The translations under genes were made by a program, and so were the position numbers. DNA of 5,530 bases. It comes from an uncultured Lachnospiraceae bacterium. Lineage in GTDB: Bacteria > Bacillota > Clostridia > Lachnospirales > Lachnospiraceae. Positions 1-5,361 of the stretch are shown in pieces. Location of the stretch: the NCBI GenBank assembly GCA_902766845.1, contig CACXFD010000130.1, positions 1 to 5,530 of the forward strand, in the 5' to 3' direction. Under the pieces are notes generated by a model. It was not told where the DNA came from. It was given only the letters and a program-made list of their open reading frames with translations, and did no database searches. Position 1 is the stretch's first letter, and the number at the start of each line of letters is the position of its first letter.

Positions 1-15
1 AGCCTGATCGATCTC

Positions 16-729
16 ATGAACAGCCGTGATCATATCTATGACCTGCATTGCCACACGAACGCAGCCAGCGCCTGCTCGTCCCGGACCCCGGAACAGCTGG
101 TGCGCGCGCATCACGCAGCCGGCTATCAGGGTCTGGTCCTGACCGACCACAGCGTACGCGGGAACACCTGCGTCCCGCACCGGCTCCCGCTCGAAGAGCA
201 GATGGAAGTGTATCTGTCCGCCTATGAGCGTGCCGTACAGGCCGCGGAGCCGCTGGACATGGACGTCTTCCTCGGCTTCGAGATCGGTCTGGCCGCACAC
301 GGGGCATGCGAAGTCCTTGTCTACGGTCTGACGCCCGCGTTCTGCCGTACGCATCCAACGCTCCTGTATCCGATGCCGCTCTCACAGCTTGCGCATCTGG
401 TCCACAGCGGCGGCGGTCTGATCTTCCAGGCCCATCCGTTCCGCGTCCTACATGACCAGCCCCGGCCGCAGGTGCTGGACCCGGAGATCCTGGACGGTGT
501 CGAGGCCTTCAACGGGCGCAACCGTCCCGAAGAAGATGAAGAAGCGGCCGCGTTTGCCGCGGCGCACGGCCTGCTCCTCTCCTCCGGCTCGGATGACCAC
601 GACGGCCTGGACCGCGTCACCAACGGGATCCGATGCCGCCGCCTCACGAGCGAGGCAGAGCTCGTCTACGCCCTGACCCATCCGAAGGAGCGGGACCTGC
701 TGTCACACGGAGAGACGGTAAAAGGCTAA
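16..729 (+). CDS. PHP domain metal-dependent phosphoesterase
   Basis: A 237-residue stand-alone PHP (polymerase and histidinol phosphatase) domain protein. The family uses a two- or three-metal centre to hydrolyse phosphoesters; the substrate here cannot be told from sequence. The metal-ligand motifs appear in family order: DLHCHT (residues 9-14), TDHS (43-46), GFEIG with Glu89, QAHPFR with His140, the FNGRN segment (165-169) and SGSDDH with Asp193 and His195. There is no signal peptide or membrane segment, so it is probably cytoplasmic. The ATG at 16 lies eight residues before the first motif, as is normal for the family. However, only 15 bases precede it, they hold no ribosome site, and the frame stays open to the window edge, so a start further upstream is possible. 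An intrinsic terminator follows the stop. Histidinol phosphatase or RNase AM-like activity are alternatives I cannot separate. Confidence 0.88.
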   Translation: MNSRDHIYDLHCHTNAASACSSRTPEQLVRAHHAAGYQGLVLTDHSVRGNTCVPHRLPLEEQMEVYLSAYERAVQAAEPLDMDVFLGFEIGLAAHGACEVLVYGLTPAFCRTHPTLLYPMPLSQLAHLVHSGGGLIFQAHPFRVLHDQPRPQVLDPEILDGVEAFNGRNRPEEDEEAAAFAAAHGLLLSSGSDDHDGLDRVTNGIRCRRLTSEAELVYALTHPKERDLLSHGETVKG

Positions 730-761
730 GGTTCCCGAAGGAGATAAAAAGGACCTGAACG

Positions 762-801
762 AGACAGCCGGCCGGGCTATGCGCCCGGCCGGCTGTCTTT
801 T
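762..801 (+). terminator. Strong intrinsic terminator after the PHP gene
   Basis: A perfect 16-bp stem (762-777 with 783-798) encloses the five-base loop TATGC and is followed by TTTT. It begins 32 bases after the PHP stop codon. On the opposite strand it is preceded by AAAA but followed by TCTCGTTC, which has few T residues, so it may also stop transcription arriving from the minus-strand aldolase gene, less efficiently. A further 7-base complement (759-765 with 804-810) could form a competing outer pairing. Apart from this hairpin, I see no gene in the 730-902 gap. Confidence 0.92.
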
Positions 802-902
802 GCGTCTCGTATGTATGAATTTCGGCTGCGGTCCGGCAAGTGCATGCCGCGGGTGCGGCGCCCTGTGCGCGGATCCGTTTCCTGAGCTCTTCTGCGCCCG
901 GT

Positions 903-1595
903 CTACTTCATCAGATCCCGGACCGTCGCATCGCCGTAGGCGTTCTCCCAGTCCCTGTCAAAGCCGGCCACGGCCGCATCGGTCAGAGGATGTGAGATCG
1001 CGAGCTTCAGCACCGAAAGGCCCGCGGTCGCGGCATGGGCTCCGCCCAGCGCGCACCGCAAGAGCTGTTCGGGCGTCTGGAACGACGCGGCCAGCACCTC
1101 GCACTCCAGCCCGTACCGGTCCAGGATCTCCGTGATGTCCTCCACCACGCCTGCTCCGTCACCGGCGATCTTGTCCAGACGGTTCACGTACGGCGCCGCA
1201 TAACGCGCGCCCGCCAGTGCGGCGGCCAGCGCCTGCATCGGGGAAAAGACGGCTGTCATCGTCACGTCGATCCCCTCCGCACTCAGAGCTTTGCAGGCCT
1301 TCAGGCCTTCCTCCCCGACCGGGATCTTCACGAATGTATTCTCTCCGAGTGCGGCCGCGATCTCCCGCGCCTCCGCGATCATCCCGTCCGCGTCCTTCGC
1401 GATCACCTGCATGTGCAGTTCTCTCTCCGGGCCGATCATCTCCCGGATCTTCAGCATATGTTCCTTCACGCTCGTAAGGCCGGCTGCCTTTTCCCGCGCG
1501 AGCAGGGTCGGATTGGTCGTGACGCCGCAGATCGGAAAGAATTCGGCCGCTTCGCGGATATCGTTCAGGTTCGCGCTGTCCAAAAGCCATTTCAT
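903..1595 (-). CDS. fsa: Fructose-6-phosphate aldolase-type transaldolase (FSA/TalC family)
   Basis: A 230-residue (beta/alpha)8-barrel class I aldolase of the short transaldolase family, which has about 215-230 residues. The Schiff-base lysine is Lys90 in FVKIPV. Other landmarks are LLDSANL (4-10), GVTTNPTLLA (24-33), the loop TAVFSP (114-119), APYVNRLD (134-141) and the LAASFQTP segment. Two positions point to fructose-6-phosphate aldolase rather than true transaldolase: Gln63 (in MQV, where transaldolases have Glu) and Tyr136 (in APYVNR, where transaldolases have Phe). The expected reaction is reversible aldol cleavage of fructose 6-phosphate to dihydroxyacetone and glyceraldehyde 3-phosphate; this is inference, and a transaldolase role remains possible. 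The ATG at 1595 is backed by a full ribosome site, AAAGGAGG (1605-1612), nine bases away. It is monocistronic, transcribed from its own promoter towards the PHP gene, and cytoplasmic. Confidence 0.93.
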   Translation of the reverse strand: MKWLLDSANLNDIREAAEFFPICGVTTNPTLLAREKAAGLTSVKEHMLKIREMIGPERELHMQVIAKDADGMIAEAREIAAALGENTFVKIPVGEEGLKACKALSAEGIDVTMTAVFSPMQALAAALAGARYAAPYVNRLDKIAGDGAGVVEDITEILDRYGLECEVLAASFQTPEQLLRCALGGAHAATAGLSVLKLAISHPLTDAAVAGFDRDWENAYGDATVRDLMK

Positions 1596-1615
1596 GATAC
1601 GGATCCTCCTTTGAG

Positions 1616-1647
1616 CGGAGCCGGCGGCTCACCGGCCTGCGGCTCCG
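1616..1647 (-). promoter_or_regulatory. Structured leader of the aldolase gene with alternative pairings
   Basis: Between the predicted transcription start (near 1647) and the ribosome site the leader can fold in two exclusive ways. CGGAGCC (1616-1622) can pair with GGCTCCG at 1641-1647 as a long-range stem, or GAGCC (1618-1622) can pair locally with GGCTC (1626-1630) around a 3-base loop. The ribosome site lies four bases beyond the hairpin, so folding could affect initiation. No known riboswitch class is recognised. In such GC-rich DNA this could be incidental. Confidence 0.35.
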
Positions 1648-1653
1648 AGGCTC

Positions 1654-1682
1654 ATTGTACCGCCGCGCGCGGCCGGTGTCAA
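1654..1682 (-). promoter_or_regulatory. Sigma-A-type promoter for the aldolase gene
   Basis: Read on the minus strand, a perfect -35 box TTGACA (1682-1677) is followed by an exact 17-base spacer and the -10 box TACAAT (1659-1654, five of six consensus positions). Transcription should start near 1647, giving a leader of about 50 bases before the ATG at 1595. The boxes stand out against a very GC-rich spacer. Confidence 0.88.
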
Positions 1683-1756
1683 TCCGGAGCCGGCCGTTTC
1701 GCGCTCCGCGCCCGGGAGCGGCGGTGCCCGCCCCAGCGCCCATCGGGCCGCCCGGC

Positions 1757-1785
1757 TTGCGTTTTCAGGCAAAGTCTGCTATATT
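1757..1785 (+). promoter_or_regulatory. Extended -10 promoter for the methyltransferase-hydrolase unit
   Basis: The -10 box TATATT (1780-1785) is preceded by TG at 1777-1778, giving an extended -10 element, with a weak -35 TTGCGT (1757-1762) at 17-base spacing. It lies in the only clearly AT-rich stretch of the intergenic region. Start of transcription is expected near 1792, about 30 bases before the ATG at 1822. It is divergent from the aldolase promoter without overlap; the GC-rich DNA between them (about 1683-1756) shows no other clear site. Confidence 0.68.
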
Positions 1786-1821
1786 ATAGTTGGATTTTTA
1801 TGTAAAGGAACGCATCGGCTC

Positions 1822-2709
1822 ATGTGGATCGCGGAAAACTGGAAAGATTATCAGATCCTGGACACCTCTTCCGGGGAAAAGCTGGAACGATGGGGCCGGT
1901 ATACGCTGGTCCGGCCGGATCCGCAGGTCATCTGGCAGACGGAGAAGCGTTTGCCCGGCTGGACAAAGCCCCACGGCCACTATCACCGTTCGGAGAAAGG
2001 CGGCGGCCACTGGGATTTCTTCGGCCTGCCCGAGCAGTGGAGCATCTCCTATGAGCCGCTCGGCCTGACCTTCCAGCTCAAGCCGTTCGCATTCAAGCAC
2101 ACCGGCCTGTTTCCGGAACAGGCCGTGAACTGGGACTGGATGGCCGGCCGCATCCGTGCGGCCCGTGAGCAGGACCCGGGCCGCGAGATCCGCGTCCTGA
2201 ACCTGTTTGCCTACACCGGCGGCGCTACGCTGGCCGCCGCCCGCGCGGGCGCGCAGGTCACCCATGTGGACGCGTCCAAAGGCATGGTCAGCTGGGCGCA
2301 TGAGAACGCCGTCTCGTCCGGTCTGGCGGACGCCCCGATCCGCTGGCTCGTCGATGACTGCCAGAAGTTCGTCGAGCGCGAGATCCGCCGCGGCCGCACC
2401 TACGACGGCATCCTGATGGATCCGCCTTCCTACGGGCGCGGGCCCAAGGGCGAGATCTGGAAGATGGAGGACGCGGTCTACGGCCTGATCCGCACCTGCG
2501 CCTCGCTTCTGTCCGAAAACGCGCTGTTCTTCCTGATCAGTTCCTATACTACCGGCCTCTCCTCCGGCGTGCTGACGTACATGCTGGGCACGGAGATCGC
2601 CGCGCGGCGCGGCGGAACGGCCGCGGCCTCGGAGATCGGCCTGCCGGTCAAGAGCACCGGCCTCGTGCTCCCCTGCGGCAGCACCGGGCGCTGGTCCGCG
2701 GAAAGCTGA
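1822..2709 (+). CDS. Class I SAM-dependent methyltransferase, RlmI/RlmK-like (COG1092 type)
   Basis: A 295-residue S-adenosylmethionine-dependent methyltransferase. The Rossmann core shows motif I VLNLFAYTGG (125-134), the acidic ribose-binding residue Asp150 in VDAS, an Asp pair at 178-179 after motif III, and the signature DPPSYGRG (200-207) characteristic of the 23S rRNA methyltransferases RlmI and RlmK. The N-terminal ~100 residues match the small beta-rich lead-in of this group, but there is no room for the PUA RNA-binding domain of RlmI, so the target base is unknown. An rRNA target is inference. The ATG at 1822 follows AAAGGA (1804-1809) at a slightly long spacing of 12 bases. It is probably cotranscribed with the wall hydrolase 31 bases downstream. 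No transmembrane segment is seen; it is cytoplasmic. Confidence 0.88.
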   Translation: MWIAENWKDYQILDTSSGEKLERWGRYTLVRPDPQVIWQTEKRLPGWTKPHGHYHRSEKGGGHWDFFGLPEQWSISYEPLGLTFQLKPFAFKHTGLFPEQAVNWDWMAGRIRAAREQDPGREIRVLNLFAYTGGATLAAARAGAQVTHVDASKGMVSWAHENAVSSGLADAPIRWLVDDCQKFVEREIRRGRTYDGILMDPPSYGRGPKGEIWKMEDAVYGLIRTCASLLSENALFFLISSYTTGLSSGVLTYMLGTEIAARRGGTAAASEIGLPVKSTGLVLPCGSTGRWSAES

Positions 2710-2719
2710 ACCGTCACGA

Positions 2720-2736
2720 CGGAGCCGCCGGCTCCG
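2720..2736 (+). repeat. Short hairpin sequence shared by two gene leaders
   Basis: CGGAGCC (2720-2726) pairs with GGCTCCG (2730-2736) around a 3-base loop. The 15 bases GAGCCGCCGGCTCCG (2722-2736) recur exactly on the minus strand at 1630-1616, in the aldolase leader, and in both places sit just ahead of a purine-rich ribosome-site sequence. Downstream comes ATCTTTGG, too poor in T for a convincing terminator, so read-through into the hydrolase gene is expected. Confidence 0.5.
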
Positions 2737-2740
2737 ATCT

Positions 2741-4204
2741 TTGGAAAGGATGGGGCCTTTTGCCCCGCATAACCGCATCATGAAACGTCGATCTTTGATT
2801 CCGGCGATCCTCGCGGCCGTTCTCGTTCTGGCCGTGCTGGCCGGATCCATATGGCTGCTTTCGAAGAAGGAGGCCTCCGCGGCTCCCGGCGACAGTCCGG
2901 TGCTCGGAGCCGTGCCCGAAAACGCCGTTTCGGAAGAGGCCCCTGTGCCTCTGAGCCCGGCTCCCGAGCCGTCCGGAGAAGGCGCGGTGGAGACCGATTC
3001 GTCCGATCAGACCGCAGAGCCCTCCGGTGAGGTCACAGAGCCCGAGACCTATGTGGTCACGGACCTGACCCCGCTTCCCGAGCGTCTGCTCTCCCTGCAG
3101 GAAGCCTATGACCAGTCGGTCTTCGGGGAACGCGTCGTGATCACGGCGGAAGGCTATCTGAACATCCGCAGGCAGGGCAGCCCGGACGCGGAGGTCATCG
3201 GAAAGATCTACCGCGGCTGCATCGCCGACATCGTCGAACGCGGGGAAGATTTCACACTGATCTCCTCGGGCCGCGTGACCGGCTGGGTCTCCAACGCCTA
3301 TGTCCTCTCCGGCCGTGAAGGCATGGAATTCGCGGAAGAGAACAGCACCTATACGGCCACGGTCACCGCGGACAAGCTGAACATCCGCGAGACCGAATCG
3401 GAGGAAGGCGTCGTCCTGGCCACCGTGGAAAAGGGCCAGAGCTTCATCGTGGAAGCCATCCGTGAAAAATGGGTCAAGATCGCCTACACCTCGGCGATCG
3501 ACGGCTGGGTGTCGCGCGAGCATGTGACGCTGAACATGAACATGGGCGAGGCCGTCTCCGTGGAAGAGGAACGGCAGCTGCTGGCGCTGTATCAGAAGAA
3601 GGCGCAGGAACGCGAGTCGATCGCGGAATCGATCGCCGAGAGCAGCAAGGCGGAACGCATCGCCAAAGAGAGCAAAGATGCCGCCAAAAAGACCACCGGC
3701 ACCCTCCGCACCGAAGCGGAGCGCCCTACCGAAAAGCCCAAGCCCGAGACCGAGGCCCCCAAGCCGGAGGAGAAGCCTACCGAAGCGCCGGCCGAGCCCA
3801 AGCCCACCGAAGCCCCTCAGCCCAGCGAGCTGACCACCGATGATCTCCATCTGCTCGGCGCGCTCTGCTACTGCGAGGCCGGCTCCCGGTACGAGAACTG
3901 CCTGCCGGTCGCGATCACGATCATGAACCGGGTGCGGTCCTCCCGTTTCCCGAATTCCGTCTACGACGTGATCTATCAGAAGGGCCAGTATTCCCCGGCC
4001 AAATCCGGCTGGCTTGAGAAAGTCCTGGCCGCGGGCGTCAAGTCCGGCTGTCTCGAGGCCGCCGCGGCCGCGCTGGCCGGCGAGACCACCGTGAACGGCG
4101 AAGAATTCACCTACCTCTTCTTCTGCGCTCCGCGTGTCGCCAAGTACGAGGACTACGCGCGCTACGTCCAGATCGGAGACAACGTATTCTACGAGAAGAA
4201 GTAA
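2741..4204 (+). CDS. Membrane-anchored SH3 domain cell-wall hydrolase (SleB-like)
   Basis: Up to 487 residues. Numbered from the TTG at 2741: a short basic segment, a transmembrane or signal anchor (about 18-41), an acidic Pro/Glu/Ser-rich stretch (45-125), two bacterial SH3 domains (about 131-190 and 205-266, both with the LNIR signature), a charged helical segment (275-315), a Lys/Pro/Glu/Thr linker (329-361), and a C-terminal Hydrolase_2 (SleB/CwlJ-like) domain from about 364. The latter carries LLGALCYCEAGS with the likely catalytic Glu379, ITIMNRV, GQYSPAKSG and the C-terminal FFCAPRVAKY region. The family cleaves the glycan of peptidoglycan; SH3 domains usually bind the wall. It should act outside the membrane in wall turnover or spore germination. 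The start is unsettled: TTG 2741 and ATG 2750 are poorly spaced from GGAAAGG (2743-2749), and ATG 2780 (MKRRS, the cleanest anchor) has no close ribosome site. Confidence 0.9.
   Translation: MERMGPFAPHNRIMKRRSLIPAILAAVLVLAVLAGSIWLLSKKEASAAPGDSPVLGAVPENAVSEEAPVPLSPAPEPSGEGAVETDSSDQTAEPSGEVTEPETYVVTDLTPLPERLLSLQEAYDQSVFGERVVITAEGYLNIRRQGSPDAEVIGKIYRGCIADIVERGEDFTLISSGRVTGWVSNAYVLSGREGMEFAEENSTYTATVTADKLNIRETESEEGVVLATVEKGQSFIVEAIREKWVKIAYTSAIDGWVSREHVTLNMNMGEAVSVEEERQLLALYQKKAQERESIAESIAESSKAERIAKESKDAAKKTTGTLRTEAERPTEKPKPETEAPKPEEKPTEAPAEPKPTEAPQPSELTTDDLHLLGALCYCEAGSRYENCLPVAITIMNRVRSSRFPNSVYDVIYQKGQYSPAKSGWLEKVLAAGVKSGCLEAAAAALAGETTVNGEEFTYLFFCAPRVAKYEDYARYVQIGDNVFYEKK
3725..3823 (+). repeat. 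Low-complexity Lys/Pro/Glu/Thr linker repeat in the hydrolase
   Basis: The coding DNA for residues 329-361 repeats variants of KPTE, KPETEAP, KPEEKPTEAP and KPTEAP. Such linkers are common in surface proteins of Clostridia and are thought to span or hold the wall between an anchor and an enzyme domain. Just upstream, 3614-3637 is an imperfect 12-base tandem duplication (10 of 12 identical) encoding ESIA twice. Confidence 0.7.
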
Positions 4205-4235
4205 GCGGATAAGCGGCACAAAAGACAACGTCACG

Positions 4236-4277
4236 AAACAGAGCGGGCGCTCCCATCCGGGAGCGCCCGCTCTGTTT
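4236..4277. terminator. Bidirectional terminator between converging units
   Basis: A 19-bp perfect stem (4236-4254 with 4259-4277) has the four-base loop ATCC. It is followed by TTTT on the plus strand, and by TTTCG on the minus strand. It lies 31 bases after the hydrolase stop (plus strand) and 26 bases after the stop of the mnmA remnant (minus strand), so it can end both transcripts. Confidence 0.92.
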
Positions 4278-4303
4278 TGCCTGCTATGTCTTTCCTTACG
4301 CTT

Positions 4304-4414
4304 TTACGCGGTCTGCGCGATGGTCCCGCCGCCGAGCACCTCGTCCCCGTCATACAGGACCACGGCCACGGAGGAATCGACGCCTCCGCTCATCGCGATC
4401 AGGATCTTCTTCAT
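4304..4414 (-). pseudogene. mnmA: mnmA remnant: in-frame internal deletion of tRNA 2-thiouridylase
   Basis: A 36-codon frame whose two halves match the two ends of MnmA (TrmU), the enzyme that activates and thiolates U34 of Lys, Glu and Gln tRNAs. Residues 1-17, MKKILIAMSGGVDSSVA, are the MnmA N-terminus including the PP-loop ATP-binding motif SGGVDSS (9-15). Residues 18-36, VVLYDGDEVLGGGTIAQTA, match the MnmA C-terminus, where the family ends in an xVxFYDGDxVLGGGTI-type strand. The family has about 350-370 residues, so roughly 320-330 codons are missing, including the catalytic cysteines and the tRNA-binding regions. The start is ATG 4414, overlapping the upstream methyltransferase stop (ATGA); the stop is TAA at 4306-4304. 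The product cannot be an active thiolase. Whether it is a natural deletion, an assembly collapse or an engineered clean deletion cannot be told here. Confidence 0.85.
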
Positions 4415-5208
4415 TTCTTTCCGACCAGCAGAGCCGATCCGTTCAGCATCATCCAGCTTGCCTCCCACGGCTGCATGAAGGTGCCGTTATCCGTGCGCAG
4501 CAGTTCCACCCATTCATAGCCCTGCTCGCGCAGCTCCCGGACGAACGCGTTCATATCCCCGAAGCGCGACGGCGTCATCATGTCATGGATCGCGAACGTC
4601 CCGCCCTTCTTCAGCACGCGCAGCGTTTCGCGCAGAAGCTGCTGCCGGTCTGCCGTCAGCACGTTATGGTACACGTAATTGCTCGTGACCACGTCGAAGG
4701 TCTCATCCGAAAAGTCCAGCTGCACCGCGTCCCCGGTCTCGAAGCGGACGTTGGTCACGCCTTCCGCCTCCGCGTTCCGGCGGCACAGTTCCTTGCTGTA
4801 GGAAGCAAATTCAAAGCCCCAGCGGTCCACCCCGAGCATCGTGGCCTTCGGATTCCTCTTTGCGCAGGCGATGGTCAGCGCGCCGCTGCCGCAGCCCACG
4901 TCCAGGCCTTTGCCGCCCTCCGGGATATTCACGAATTCCGCGATCCCCTCCACGACGTCTTTGGCAAGTTTGCGCTTCCCGTCATAGGAGAACGCGCGCC
5001 GCGCGGCCACGCACCATCCCGTCACGCCGCTGCTGACCACCATGGCCGCCGCGGCCATCAGGCGCATCGCGCGGCCCTTGGCCGTGCGCAGCTTTTCACG
5101 TTCATTATGGAGCATGATGTTGACGGCCGTCAGAAGAGCCGTCAGCGCCGCGAAAACGGCCACCATCCCACGGGGCACCCAGTTCTTGTAATCCGGTCTC
5201 TCTCTCAT
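4411..5208 (-). CDS. Membrane-anchored class I SAM-dependent methyltransferase
   Basis: 265 residues from the ATG at 5208. The N-terminus has two hydrophobic segments (about 10-33 and 47-69) separated by a short charged loop, predicting a membrane hairpin. The rest is a Rossmann methyltransferase: motif I GLDVGCGSGALTIA (101-114), acidic Asp128 in GVDRW, GDAVQLDF around Asp160 and FDVVTSNYVYHNV (171-183), then a C-terminal KKGGTFAIHD strand. It resembles the Methyltransf_11/25-type group acting on small molecules or lipids; substrate unknown. The frame is open back to an ATG at 5337, but that extension would run through the terminator hairpin of the neighbouring gene and is not protein-like. 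The ATG at 5208 has a G-rich ribosome site (GGGGGGA, about 9 bases away) and begins directly before the first membrane segment. The stop TGA overlaps the mnmA-remnant ATG, implying one operon. No convincing promoter is seen in 5209-5301. Confidence 0.85.
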   Translation of the reverse strand: MRERPDYKNWVPRGMVAVFAALTALLTAVNIMLHNEREKLRTAKGRAMRLMAAAAMVVSSGVTGWCVAARRAFSYDGKRKLAKDVVEGIAEFVNIPEGGKGLDVGCGSGALTIACAKRNPKATMLGVDRWGFEFASYSKELCRRNAEAEGVTNVRFETGDAVQLDFSDETFDVVTSNYVYHNVLTADRQQLLRETLRVLKKGGTFAIHDMMTPSRFGDMNAFVRELREQGYEWVELLRTDNGTFMQPWEASWMMLNGSALLVGKK

Positions 5209-5301
5209 ACAGATGTTCCCCCCCACAGCCGCAACGCGCGGCTTCTCTTTCCGGCATATCAGCGCGGCGTCCCGGTTTGCTCCGGCCCGCCGTTTCAGAC
5301 A

Positions 5302-5329
5302 GGGCCGGTCCGGAAATCCGGACCGGCCC
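5302..5329 (-). terminator. Probable terminator after the 4Fe-4S protein gene
   Basis: A perfect 12-bp stem (5302-5313 with 5318-5329) with a 4-base loop begins 32 bases after the minus-strand stop at 5362. It is very GC-rich, but the following bases (TGTCTG) are not a good T-tract, so termination could be partial and some transcripts may read into the methyltransferase gene. Confidence 0.62.
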
Positions 5330-5361
5330 GTGATCACGGTCTCTCTCGATTCCGACAGGTC

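Noticed and set aside
779..1135. A small frame starting with a Cys-rich stretch (CMNFGCGPASACRGCGALC)
   Set aside because: Its ATG lies in the loop of the terminator, the Cys-rich part is short, and the rest is an Arg/Pro/Ser-rich shadow antisense to the aldolase gene.
1798..2850. A 350-codon open frame antisense to the COG1092-type methyltransferase
   Set aside because: The product is Arg/Ala/Gly-rich with no recognisable motif, and the opposite strand holds intact methyltransferase motifs, a promoter and a ribosome site.
2714..4234. A 506-codon open frame antisense to the wall hydrolase
   Set aside because: Although longer than the real gene, its product is a low-complexity Gly/Arg/Leu-rich string with no domain, it runs through the terminator stem at its start, and open antisense frames are expected from strong GC bias at codon third positions.
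4304..4414. The 36-codon frame as a new small protein rather than a gene remnant
   Set aside because: Both halves match opposite ends of MnmA in the correct order, which is explained far more simply by an internal deletion; translation of the remnant is still possible and is noted as a separate finding.
4134..4519. Plus-strand open frames over 4134-4519
   Set aside because: They cross the terminator stem and are antisense to the mnmA remnant and the end of the membrane methyltransferase; no ribosome site or motif supports them.
5209..5337. N-terminal extension of the membrane methyltransferase to an ATG at 5337
   Set aside because: The extra 43 codons run through the neighbour's terminator hairpin and have no protein-like character, and the ATG at 5208 has a ribosome-site-like G-rich stretch right before the first membrane helix.
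5328..5339. Perfect 12-base palindrome CCGTGATCACGG, a possible operator
   Set aside because: It abuts the base of the terminator stem, behind a stop codon rather than at a promoter, and a single 12-base palindrome in GC-rich DNA is weak evidence.
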